Assembly (NCBI GenBank): GCA_000720845.1
Contig: JODU01000011.1
Span: 1 to 64,000 of the forward strand
Length of the DNA: 64,000 nucleotides
Direction: 5' to 3'
DNA from: Kitasatospora aureofaciens
GTDB taxonomy: Bacteria; Actinomycetota; Actinomycetes; Streptomycetales; Streptomycetaceae
Shown here piece by piece: positions 25,001-31,926 of this stretch. The stretch's first letter is position 1. Every line of letters starts with the position of its first letter. The position numbers and the translations under genes are program-made. The notes under the pieces were generated by a model. The model saw only the letters and a program-made list of their open reading frames with translations, searched no databases and was not told where the DNA came from.

Positions 25001-26520
25001 AAGCGTCCCGCTCCGTTGTAGCCGAACGTGAGGAGAGTGACGCCCGGGCGGTCCAGGCTCTTGGGATCGAGGAGACGCAGACCTGTGATGCGCGAGAAGG
25101 TGGGGTCGTGATCCACAGCTATGTGGTAACCGCCCGAGTGGACCAACGCTGTGGGGATGTCGACGCCCTCGTAGACGACGGTGATGCCGTTTCCGTTGCG
25201 ATCCCTCACGAACCGCAATGGCAGATCGACAGCCTCGTCCCCGGCAGCGGCAACTGGCCCGTAGAAGACGTACATGACGCCGGTGTCAGGGTCCGTGATG
25301 CGTACGGCGCCATCCGTCTCGTCGTCCCACGAGAGTGACAGCCGAGAGCCGGGGGTGTCGGGGCTCACCCCATCGTCCGTCTCCAGGGCGGGGAACGGGA
25401 AACGGAGACGGGCACCGTCCGCGGCCGCGTAGACGAAGCCCTCGCCGTCGGCCTGTACACGCTGGTCCAGGGTGGAAGCCCAGGACGGCCCGAACCAGCC
25501 GCCCCAGCGGTAGGAGGAGAGGTGGGTCCGCTCCAGGATGAGGGGAAGTACGCCTGGCAGCGACACGTCGGTGCGGGTCAGGACCATGTCGCCGGTGGCA
25601 ACGTCGATGGGGTCTCGGACGAACTTCTTGATCTCGTTGCGGATCGAGGCGGGCAGCTTGTTGAAGCCCGGGTTGAGTCTCAGCCGCTCGAACGTCGCAC
25701 AGTTCAGCTTCAAACCCTTGCTGAGCTTGGCCAGGTCGGCGGGCTTGAGTGCCTTCAACCCCTTGCCGAGGGCCTTGCCCAGAGCGCCGAAGCCGACGCC
25801 CAGCAGGGCGCCCTCGGTGAGGATGCCGGCGAGTTTCTCCGGGTCCTTGAAGGCTTCCGGGTCGCGCAGCAGCGTGTCGAAGGCGGAGAACTTCATGCCT
25901 TCCTTCGCCATCTTCCCGGCCGCCGCGACCCCGCGGATCTCCCTCAGCGTCTTCAGCGCCCGCTCGACCGCCCGGATGACCTCCATCACCCCGCGGATCG
26001 CGGACGCCAGGACGGTGCCCTCCTGTTCGATCCGGGCGACCAGCGCAACCACCTTCGCCGCCCGCGAGCCGGCCATCAGCGTCGAGACGACCGCCGACGT
26101 GCCGCCGGTGAGCACGGACAGGGCCAGGCCCGCGAGCTCCAGCTCGGCGATCTCGGCCAGGATGACGCCGATCTCCGAGAGCAGCTCATGCGCCTTGTCG
26201 GCGAAGTCGTCCAGTGCCTTCGCGCCCTCGCGGAGTGAGTCGGCCATCTCGGTGGCCTGTTTCTGGGCCGACTTGGCGCGCTTGTGGAGGGCCTTGGCCG
26301 CCTTGCCCTCCCACTCCACGTCCGCCAGCGACTTCCGCGCCGCCTCGGCCGCGTCGTCCAGGCCCTTGGCCAGCGCGCGCCACTTCTTGGCGAGCTCCCG
26401 GATACCGTCCGGGTCCACCGCCGGGTCTGTGATCCCCAAGAACTCCAGGCCGTCGGCGACCGTGTCGCCGAACATGTGGTTGAACTTGTTGATGTAGTGC
26501 AGCGGGTTGAGGTCGACCAC
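22096..26520 (-). CDS. RHS/YD-repeat polymorphic toxin with helical secretion domain and unrecognised tip
   Basis: 1474 residues, complete. Residues 1-120 are helical with a WEGKAAKAL segment, like the WXG100/LXG-type N-termini of type VII-exported toxins. A hydrophobic stretch follows (LELAGLALSVLTGGTSAVVS, about 127-150). The RHS barrel starts with the DUF6531-like DPIDVATGDMVLTRTDVSLP (about 304) and runs through some 30 YD repeats to YDPESGRYLTPDPLGLAP. The last ~135 residues are the tip: HPLSKRIHIGEDGKVTITGK, then ALYVNLSG, IVEFQISAEFREKIRRTAVP and a Gly/Pro-poor end. The tip resembles no toxin that could be named; weak similarity in layout to ADP-ribosyltransferase-like folds is a guess. 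Tip DNA is more AT-rich than the barrel. Operon with a WXG-like gene upstream and a candidate immunity gene downstream. Confidence 0.88.
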   Translation of the reverse strand: MVDLNPLHYINKFNHMFGDTVADGLEFLGITDPAVDPDGIRELAKKWRALAKGLDDAAEAARKSLADVEWEGKAAKALHKRAKSAQKQATEMADSLREGAKALDDFADKAHELLSEIGVILAEIAELELAGLALSVLTGGTSAVVSTLMAGSRAAKVVALVARIEQEGTVLASAIRGVMEVIRAVERALKTLREIRGVAAAGKMAKEGMKFSAFDTLLRDPEAFKDPEKLAGILTEGALLGVGFGALGKALGKGLKALKPADLAKLSKGLKLNCATFERLRLNPGFNKLPASIRNEIKKFVRDPIDVATGDMVLTRTDVSLPGVLPLILERTHLSSYRWGGWFGPSWASTLDQRVQADGEGFVYAAADGARLRFPFPALETDDGVSPDTPGSRLSLSWDDETDGAVRITDPDTGVMYVFYGPVAAAGDEAVDLPLRFVRDRNGNGITVVYEGVDIPTALVHSGGYHIAVDHDPTFSRITGLRLLDPKSLDRPGVTLLTFGYNGAGRLIEETNSSGLSLRYTYDTEGRVTSWTDRNATTYWYTYDGYGRVVVTGGTGDFLASALSYDSDTRTTRVIDSIGHVRVYEHNEALRLIRETDPVGNVTTQEWDEHLRLVAVADPLGAERRYVYDERGNVTRVIRPDGSELSSEYDAHGLPVVVTGPDGATWHQEYNGHGDRVAVTDPAGATTRFTYNSSGHLTSVTDALGNRTQVRCNNAGLPVQITDPLGGRTRYSRDAFGRLSAFTDPVGNVTRQEWTPEGKLSRRVLADGSDECWEYDAEGNCTSHRSATGALTRFEYGPFDLMTARMGPDGARHTFGYDTELRLIEVTNSQGLRWNYVHDAVGQLVSESDFDGRVVSYAYDRAGRLASSVNAVGQMTRFERNILGLVVRKVAPDRSTDYTYTRAGRIATAVTADSELLVSYDPAGRVLSETVDGRVITYEYDLLGRRTKRVTPMGAVSRWNYDAAGRRAGLITGGGHRVTFDYDAAGRELGRLIGGSAIAQSFDALGRLTCQTVQDAAGETVQSRRYTYRADGYPTRVDDRLAGVRDFELDVIGRVTAVRAEDWAERYAYDEAGNQTDAEWPAVHAGHEATGSRSYSGTRITGAGSIRYEHDGAGRITLRQKTRLSRKPDTWRYEWDTEDRLVSVTAPDGTKWRYLYDALGRRVAKLRLTADGVGVAERTEFTWDGAVLCEETTVGASLPRPVTLTWDHQGLHPIAQTERVGADALTPEEIDSRFFAIVTDLVGTPTELLDAAGGVAWRTRATVWGKTAWTADGAAYTPLRFPGQYFDPETGLHHNYHRMYDPESGRYLTPDPLGLAPAPNPSTYVHNPHTGTDPLGLAPRCEDTIPGFRKQTDHPLSKRIHIGEDGKVTITGKGALYVNLSGDVGHTVRFRGEGGQIVEFQISAEFREKIRRTAVPQEEPGLGFSKAEWKQMKRICPEISDPTMGDDLYGIPSGMLNEFREEVAKYPGRIVQEG

Positions 26521-26527
26521 GCCCCGC

Positions 26528-26839
26528 TCAGCCCTTCTTCGCCTGAGCCGCGGCGGTCAGCAGCACCTCGAGCAGGTCGAAGGCGTCGGAGACGTCACCC
26601 AGGAACTTCGCCTCGGTCTCCCACTCCTCGTCCAGCTGCTTCGTCAGCTCCGCAAGGGTGGTCATGCCCTCCTCTATGTCGTCCTTCGCGCCGAGGAGCG
26701 AACCCAGGGCACCGAGGGCCGACAGGTCGTGTGATGCGGACTCGAACTCCTGCAACGGCTTCGCCGAGTGGTGTCCCACCGCCCGCAGCCCCGACGCCGC
26801 CTTGTGCAGCGACGCAGCCTCTTTCGCCAGGTCCGCCAT
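26528..26839 (-). CDS. WXG100-like helical partner of the RHS toxin
   Basis: 103 residues, entirely helical and charged, with no signal peptide. The size, the two long amphipathic helices (EAASLHKAASGLRAVGHHSA; DDIEEGMTTLAELTKQLDEE) and the WET in the turn region recall WXG100/LXG-associated partner proteins, which pair with large toxins for type VII secretion. It lies seven bases upstream of the RHS toxin gene on the same strand. ATG 26839 was chosen over an upstream frame full of Arg and Pro that looks non-coding. Confidence 0.6.
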   Translation of the reverse strand: MADLAKEAASLHKAASGLRAVGHHSAKPLQEFESASHDLSALGALGSLLGAKDDIEEGMTTLAELTKQLDEEWETEAKFLGDVSDAFDLLEVLLTAAAQAKKG

Positions 26840-26960
26840 GCGGGCCCTCCCCCGTGATTCGCCCTGTGCACCTGCCAACGCGACGACCGTAGTGAGGGTG
26901 GTTCTACAGGAGGTATGGGCGGAGCCAAGGGACGGCAAAGTCCGCCTGTGACTTACGTCC

Positions 26961-27401
26961 TCAAGGCGCCCCGTACACCGCCGCGCTCGCCCGCGGCAGG
27001 GTCGCCCACATGCGTGTGCCGCCACCCGGTTCCCGCGCCTTGCCGAAGCCCCAGGTGCCGTCGCAGGCGCGGCAGACGCAGGCCAGGACGCGGAGGGCCG
27101 CGCGGCGGCGGGTGTCACAGGCGGTGGCCAGGTGAGGGCTGGTGTGGCGGGGGTGACTGTCGTAGGCGATCAGGCGGAGGGTGGAGAAGCGGTAGCGGAG
27201 CGTCAGGTAGTAGTTCGTGGACTCCGTGAATTGGCTGGCCACGGCCGTCAGTTCGCCTACCGCTTGCAGAGCCGGGTCCAGGATGTCCGTCAGGCCGTGC
27301 GCCCGCAGGACCTCCCGCGTCGTCGCCCGCGCGAGCGCTGCGCTGGCCAGTGCGGCGGGGAGCGTGAGGCTGTAGGCCAGCGTCTCGGGGACTTCATCCA
27401 C
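26961..27401 (-). CDS. RsbW-like ATP-binding (HATPase) regulator
   Basis: 146 residues. Resembles the large Streptomyces family of small anti-sigma-like HATPases: TYSLTLPAA-type N-terminus (here AYSLTLPAALASAALARATT), HGLTDILDPALQAVGELTAV, corresponding to the N-box helix, RLIAYDSHPRH for the G1 region, and GGGTRMWATLP near the end. The N-box usually reads ELVTNA; here it is ELTAVA, so kinase activity may be lost. Members often sit beside XRE and DUF397 genes; a short DUF397-size gene starts 32 bases away on the other strand. Target unknown. Confidence 0.7.
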   Translation of the reverse strand: MDEVPETLAYSLTLPAALASAALARATTREVLRAHGLTDILDPALQAVGELTAVASQFTESTNYYLTLRYRFSTLRLIAYDSHPRHTSPHLATACDTRRRAALRVLACVCRACDGTWGFGKAREPGGGTRMWATLPRASAAVYGAP

Positions 27402-27433
27402 GCCATCGCCAACGACCTCTAAGGAGACGCCCG

Positions 27434-27625
27434 ATGAGCGACATCACATGGGAAGAACCCTTCTGCGGCGAGGGAAACTCCTGCTTCCGCCTCGGTACCG
27501 ACGCCACCGGCAACGCCTACATCGCCATAGCCGGTCAGGAGGACATCCCCCTCACCGACAGCCGGGACGCCCTGCGTCGCATGATCCTCGACATCAAGGC
27601 CGGGAAGGCCGACCACCTGCTCTGA
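27434..27625 (+). CDS. Small DUF397-size hypothetical protein
   Basis: 63 residues: MSDITWEEPFCGEGNSCFRL, then a middle with AYIAIAGQEDIPLTDSRDAL and a short helical end. The size, the W near the start, the Cys pair around residue 15 and the D-S-R-DAL pattern recall the DUF397 proteins that accompany XRE regulators and HATPase genes in Streptomyces, but the match is loose. ATG 27434 has a GGAGACGCCCG ribosome site. It is divergent from the HATPase-like gene with only 32 bases between starts. Confidence 0.55.
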   Translation: MSDITWEEPFCGEGNSCFRLGTDATGNAYIAIAGQEDIPLTDSRDALRRMILDIKAGKADHLL

Positions 27626-27690
27626 AGTCCATATGAAACATTTCCCGGGGTCCACCGCATCAATGAGGTGAAGGCGGCGTACATCGGGGG

Positions 27691-28255
27691 GTGGGGCACA
27701 TGGGAACCGCGCGGCAGAGACGGGCGGACGAGTACGCCGAGTTCGCGGTGGCGCGGGCCGGGCACCTGTACCGGTCCGCGTGTCTGCTCACCGCCGGGGA
27801 CACGCATCTGGCGGAGGGATCTCGTTCAGGAGACCTTCGGGCGGCTCTACGTGCGGTGGGGGCGGGTGTCGCGGGCCGAGAACCGGCCTACGCGCAGACC
27901 GTGCTCACCCGCGCCTTCCTCGCACACCAGCGGCGGCGCAGCAGCGGGGAGCGGGACCGACGTGTTCCCCGGTCTGCCCGGCGCCGGCGACGGGGACGCG
28001 TCCCTGCGGCTGACGCTGCTGGACGCGCTCGCGCGGCTGCCCGCCAAGGACCGGGCCGTCGTCGTGCTGCGGTACTGGGACGACCGCTCGGTCGAGCAGA
28101 CCGCCGACCTGCTCGGCGTCAGTTCGGCGGCGGTACGGACCCGGTGCTCGCGGGCGCTCGGCCGGCTGCGGGACCTGCTGGGCGAGGACCTCTCGGAGTA
28201 CGCGAGACCCCAGGCCTCCGCCGTCCGGGCCGCCGCCTGTCCGAGGCTCTCAACA
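27691..28255 (+). pseudogene. SigE-family (ECF) sigma factor gene broken by three single-base shifts
   Basis: The protein can be read only by changing frame. Region 2 begins in one frame (DEYAEFAVARAGHLYRSACL, THLAE), continues in another (DLVQETFGRLYVRWGRVSRA), returns (AYAQTVLTRAFLAHQRRRSS), and ends in the second again (LLDALARLPAKDRAVVVLRY, then WDDRSVEQTADLLGVSSAAV for region 4). The shifts are near 27815 (extra G in a GGG run), 27892 (one C missing) and 27950 (extra G), all in short G/C runs. No stop codon occurs in the sigma frame before the next gene. The end is therefore approximate. Either the gene is decaying or the runs were miscalled in sequencing; all neighbours have intact frames. 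Confidence 0.8.
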
Positions 28256-28293
28256 GCTCGTCTCGACTCACTTTGTGGAAAGGGGGGTTCGCC

Positions 28294-28755
28294 ATGCTCG
28301 AAACCGATCGTCCCGACCCCTTCGAGGACCGTCTGTCCGCAGCCCTGTGCGACGCCGGTGACGACTTCCAGGCCGATCGCGCGGCCTTCGTCACCGCCGG
28401 GCGTTCCCGTGGGCGGAGGGCTCTGCTGCGGCGCCGGACTGCAGTCGTGGGCGGAATGGCCGGGGTCGCCCTGGCCGGGGTGGGCGGGGCGCTGGTTCTC
28501 CCGGCGGACGACCCGGCCGCCCCCGCGCCGGCCATGGAGCAACTGCGGAAGGTCGCGCTCAGTGAGGAGTGGGACCGGTCGCGGTGCCGGCTGCCGGAGC
28601 GTCACGCGCCCGCTGCCCCACGGGCCGGCATGAGGCACCGATGTCCTCTTTCCCCGGGGGACGGGGGCCGTCGGCTCAGGGCAGCAGGCCGCCGTGCTTC
28701 TTCTCGAACTCCTTCTTCTGCTCCTCGTTCGGTGTCCCGGGGCGGTTCTCGCTGA
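28294..28755 (+). pseudogene. Truncated membrane protein gene, partner of the sigma factor
   Basis: From ATG 28294 the frame begins like the membrane-anchored proteins that follow SigE-family sigma genes in Streptomyces: DPFEDRLSAALCDAGDDFQA, then a basic stretch RGRRALLRRRTAV and one membrane segment (VVGGMAGVALAGVGGALVLP). Normal members run on for two to three hundred outer residues. Here the likeness stops near 28570 (MEQLRKVALSEEW) and the frame becomes arginine-rich and runs 80 bases into the convergent effector gene. It is best explained as a 3' deletion. Together with the broken sigma gene it marks a rearrangement point. Confidence 0.55.
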
Positions 28756-29632
28756 TCGGTTCCGGCGGGTTCCCCGGGGTGCCGTTCAGAGCCTCGTGCA
28801 CATCGGTACTCATCCGGATGTGATCCGTGTCGAAGCTGTGCAGCGGGCCCCGGATCTGGACCTCGGCTCCGTTGAAGAACCCGACGTCGAGGTTGGGGCC
28901 GGCCACGACCGTCGCGACCAGGCCGACGAAGAAGTTCTCGTTGCTCCGCGTGTAACCCTGCACGTACTCGGCGCGATTGCGTTCGGACATCCCCCTCGTG
29001 GCGACGGCGGACGCGCGCGCGACTTGCTCGCTCGGGCTGAACGGGATGAACGACGTGTTGTTGGTCAGGTAGTCGGGAAGCTCTCCACTGCCGAGCGGGG
29101 GGATCACACCCCCACCGTTGACGTCGTGCCAGGTCTCGTGATGGCGTGGGATCCCGCGGTACAGGGCGAGGCCGCCCATCCGGTACTTCATCACATGCGG
29201 TGTGAGGTCGTCGTTGAGTACACCGTTCACGACGGCAACATCGTGGATGTACGCCCTGCCGCCCTGGGGCGTCCGGAAGACGTAGAACGCGCCCTGTCGC
29301 GTCATGGGTACTTCTTCGTCACCCACGCGCACGTTCACCTGCTGGGGCGCCGCCGGGCGGTTTCCGCTCACCGCGTTCTTCATCTTCTGGAACATGCGCT
29401 GCACCGGCGGCTGCGACCCGTGCCGCTGCCGCTGCCCCGCCAAGGACGCGGCGACGGCTGCGTTTCCCGCCGAGTTCTGGAGGTCCGACACCGCATGGGG
29501 CGAGAGGTCGCCCGCCGACCACGACTGGCCCGTCGTCGACGCGGCCTGGTCCGTCCGCACGACCGTGCCACGGTCCCCAGCACTGCGCCGGCCTGTGAGC
29601 TCGTAGTCGGACTGCCGGTCGTGTCCTCGCAT
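28676..29632 (-). CDS. Probable ADP-ribosyltransferase effector with injection-system cargo signature
   Basis: 318 residues from ATG 29632 (GGAGGG six bases upstream). Residues 51-60 are LQNSAGNAAV and 76-79 PVQR, the LQxxAGNAAV...QR leader found at the front of DUF4157-type and other cargo proteins of extracellular contractile injection systems and common in Streptomyces. Residues 1-95 are otherwise polar and disordered. The C-terminal part has the order of an R-S-E ADP-ribosyltransferase: LYRG (Arg159), NNTSFIPFS (Ser194), GAEVQIRGPL (Glu257). No signal peptide or TM segment is present. No immunity gene was found beside it, as expected of a cargo aimed at other cell types. The ART call rests on motif order only. 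Base composition is slightly lower in GC than the neighbours. Confidence 0.6.
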   Translation of the reverse strand: MRGHDRQSDYELTGRRSAGDRGTVVRTDQAASTTGQSWSAGDLSPHAVSDLQNSAGNAAVAASLAGQRQRHGSQPPVQRMFQKMKNAVSGNRPAAPQQVNVRVGDEEVPMTRQGAFYVFRTPQGGRAYIHDVAVVNGVLNDDLTPHVMKYRMGGLALYRGIPRHHETWHDVNGGGVIPPLGSGELPDYLTNNTSFIPFSPSEQVARASAVATRGMSERNRAEYVQGYTRSNENFFVGLVATVVAGPNLDVGFFNGAEVQIRGPLHSFDTDHIRMSTDVHEALNGTPGNPPEPISENRPGTPNEEQKKEFEKKHGGLLP

Positions 29633-29735
29633 GCTGTTCCCTCCGAGGGACGCCAGTGCCTGGCCCGGGTGGCCAGAGTTCTCCAGCATCAGACCTATAC
29701 GACTCGTCGACACCCGGGAAGGACGGGACGAGCAC

Positions 29736-29765
29736 CCTTCGGGACATGGCCGCGTGCCCGAAAGG
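29736..29765 (-). terminator. Possible imperfect terminator hairpin
   Basis: CCTTCGGG (29736-29743) and CCCGAAAGG (29757-29765) pair with one bulged base, just after the Nramp stop. It could end Nramp transcription; weak evidence. Confidence 0.3.
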
Positions 29766-29775
29766 ACAGGCGTGG

Positions 29776-31098
29776 TCAGAAGAACTCCGACCACGGCTGG
29801 TCCCAGATCTGCTTCACGCACAGGACGAGGAAGAGCAGGCCGGCGACGGTGAGCATGCCGTTGCTGAGGTGGCCGTTGCGCCACTCGCGCGGGGTGCGGG
29901 AGGAGTTGAGGAGCCACATCAGGGTGAGGGCGAGGAAGGGCATGAAGGCGGCGCCCAGGACGCCGTAGATGATGATCAGGCGGAAGGGCTCGTCCTGGAA
30001 GAGCAGGACGATGGGCGGGAAGGTGAGCCACAGCAGGTAGGCGCGGAAGGCCCAGGAGCGCTCGCGGCGGCCCGAGGCCAGTTCGTCGCCGCGCGCCTCG
30101 CGTTCGCCCCGGCGGCGGGCCAGGAAGTCGGCGAACATCAGGCTCACGCCGTGCCAGACGCCGATCAGCGAGGTGAAACTCGTGGCGAAGAAGCCGATCA
30201 GGAAGAGCTTCCCGGTCGCCGTGCCGTACTCCTGCTCCAGGATGTCGCCGAGCTGGATCAGGCCCTTGTCGCCGCTCGCGATCGCGATGTTCGCCGAGTG
30301 CAGCAGCTCGGAGCCGACGAAGAGCATCGCGACGACGAAGATGCCGGTGGTGGCGTAGGCGACCCGGTTGTCCAGGCGCATGACCTTCATCCAGCCGGTG
30401 TTGGTCCAGCCCTTGGCGTTGACCCAGTAGCCGTACGCGGCCAGCGTGATGGTGCCGCCCACGCCGCCGATCAGGCCCAGGGTGTTGAGGACCGAGTCCT
30501 TCTCGTCCGGGAGGACCGGGAGGAGTCCGGCGAAGGCGTCGCCCAGGTGGGGCGTGACGCGGATCGCCAGGTACACCGTCACCACGAACATGACGCCCAC
30601 CAGGACCGTCATGACCTTCTCGAAGACGTTGTACTTGTTGAACCAGACGAAGACCAGGCCCACCAGGCCGCAGGCGATGCCCCACCATTCGAGGCCCATC
30701 ACGTCCGGGAAAAGCGCCTGGAGCGGGAGGGCGCTGGACGACATCGCCGCGGCGCCGTAGACGAAGCCCCAGATCACGGCGTAGATCGCGAAGAACCACG
30801 TGGTCCAGGAGCCGATGCTGGCCCAGCCGTCGAACAGGGTGCGGCCGGTGGCCAGGTGCCAGCGGCCGCACGCCTCGGCGAGGGAGATCTTCACCAGGCA
30901 GCCGATGACCGCCGCCCAGAGCAGGGTGTAACCGAAGTTGCTGCCCGCGATGAGGGTGGCCACGAGGTCGCCGGCGCCCACACCGGTCGCCGCCACCACG
31001 ATGCCGGGGCCGATGTAGCGCCAACTGGACTTGCGGGGAGCCCGGTCGGCGCCGCCCGATACGCCTACGTCTGAGGTGTTGCCCGTGGTGTCCGCCAT
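29776..31098 (-). CDS. Nramp-family divalent metal transporter
   Basis: 440 residues from ATG 31098, the point where a family-like N-terminus begins. Eleven or so membrane helices. The first helix shows GPGIVVAATGVGAGDLVATL, corresponding to the DPG(N) region of TM1, here GAGD; the usual metal-binding Asp-Pro-Gly-Asn is changed, as in Nramp-related magnesium/other transporters. TM6 holds GTITLAAYGYWVNAKGW instead of MPH. With both metal-binding motifs altered, manganese transport is uncertain and the substrate should be called unknown. The upstream neighbour is the acidic protein gene; downstream lies the effector gene, also minus strand, 143 bases away. Confidence 0.8.
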   Translation of the reverse strand: MADTTGNTSDVGVSGGADRAPRKSSWRYIGPGIVVAATGVGAGDLVATLIAGSNFGYTLLWAAVIGCLVKISLAEACGRWHLATGRTLFDGWASIGSWTTWFFAIYAVIWGFVYGAAAMSSSALPLQALFPDVMGLEWWGIACGLVGLVFVWFNKYNVFEKVMTVLVGVMFVVTVYLAIRVTPHLGDAFAGLLPVLPDEKDSVLNTLGLIGGVGGTITLAAYGYWVNAKGWTNTGWMKVMRLDNRVAYATTGIFVVAMLFVGSELLHSANIAIASGDKGLIQLGDILEQEYGTATGKLFLIGFFATSFTSLIGVWHGVSLMFADFLARRRGEREARGDELASGRRERSWAFRAYLLWLTFPPIVLLFQDEPFRLIIIYGVLGAAFMPFLALTLMWLLNSSRTPREWRNGHLSNGMLTVAGLLFLVLCVKQIWDQPWSEFF

Positions 31099-31165
31099 GG
31101 GGGTCAAGAAAGCCCATGGCCGCCGGTGCGACAAGAGGGCGTGCACGGATCTTCACCCGATGCGC

Positions 31166-31822
31166 CTACTCCGCGCGGGCCGTGGTCTCCTCGTCGTCCT
31201 TCGCGGCCCGGCTGTCGCCCTCGGCTCCGGCTTCCGTCCCGGGTTCCGATTCACCTTCCGAGTCGGCTTCCGAGTCGGCCGCGGCCTGCGCCTCGCCGTC
31301 CTCGAAGTACGCGTCCAGGACCTCGTCCAGAGCCGATTCCCACTCCGCGAAGCGGCTCCGGGACGCGGCCTCGATCTCGATCGGGTACCAGCGGCGGTCC
31401 GGCGTGTGCACCGTCACCGTGAACCGCTTGCCGAAGCGGCCGGTCTCCGTCTCCACGGCCCCGACCTCGTCCCAGCGGAACTCGCAGCTCTGGTCGTCCA
31501 GGGAGAGGCGTACGCCCCTGTGGTCGGCGACGATCTTCGCGCGGCGGTCGGCGGCCTCGAAGACGGGGCCGTCCACCGGGGCCTCGCTGTCCGGTTCCGC
31601 GGCGTCCTCGGCGGGCGGTTCGCCGAGGACCGAGGACGCCGAGGACTCCGTGGACTCCGAGGGCTGCTCGGTCTCCGCCTCGGCGTCGTCGACCGCGTCG
31701 GCCTCGTCGCGTCTCACGTCCTCCGGCCCGCCGGACACGGGTGCGGTGAGCCCGGGGATGAATGCCGGGTCGAATCCGGCGCCTTCCAGGGGCTGGCTCG
31801 TCGATCCTCTGCGCTGCTCCAC
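31166..31822 (-). CDS. Acidic hypothetical protein with central PH-like domain
   Basis: 218 residues. The N-terminal 80 residues and the C-terminal 40 are acidic, low-complexity linkers rich in Glu, Asp, Ser and Ala. The central part (about 85-170: VRLSLDDQSCEFRWDEVGAV; FTVTVHTPDRRWYPIEIEAA) reads like a small beta-sheet plus helix domain of the PH/bPH type that recurs in Streptomyces proteins. No function is recognised. It stands alone between GntP and Nramp, separated from each by 70-100 bases. Confidence 0.65.
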   Translation of the reverse strand: MEQRRGSTSQPLEGAGFDPAFIPGLTAPVSGGPEDVRRDEADAVDDAEAETEQPSESTESSASSVLGEPPAEDAAEPDSEAPVDGPVFEAADRRAKIVADHRGVRLSLDDQSCEFRWDEVGAVETETGRFGKRFTVTVHTPDRRWYPIEIEAASRSRFAEWESALDEVLDAYFEDGEAQAAADSEADSEGESEPGTEAGAEGDSRAAKDDEETTARAE

Positions 31823-31926
31823 GCGGGCAGTATGGTCGACGATCCTGTGTCGGACACAGCCAGCCCCGACTTCGTTATCAGACGCCTACACGAGCCGCCC
31901 GTACGCGTCGTACGGGCGGGCCCCGC

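Noticed and set aside
27434..27625. Possible additional frame 27448-27636 in place of the small gene
   Set aside because: It is Arg/His/Gly-rich and lacks a ribosome site; the 63-residue frame with GGAG upstream is preferred.
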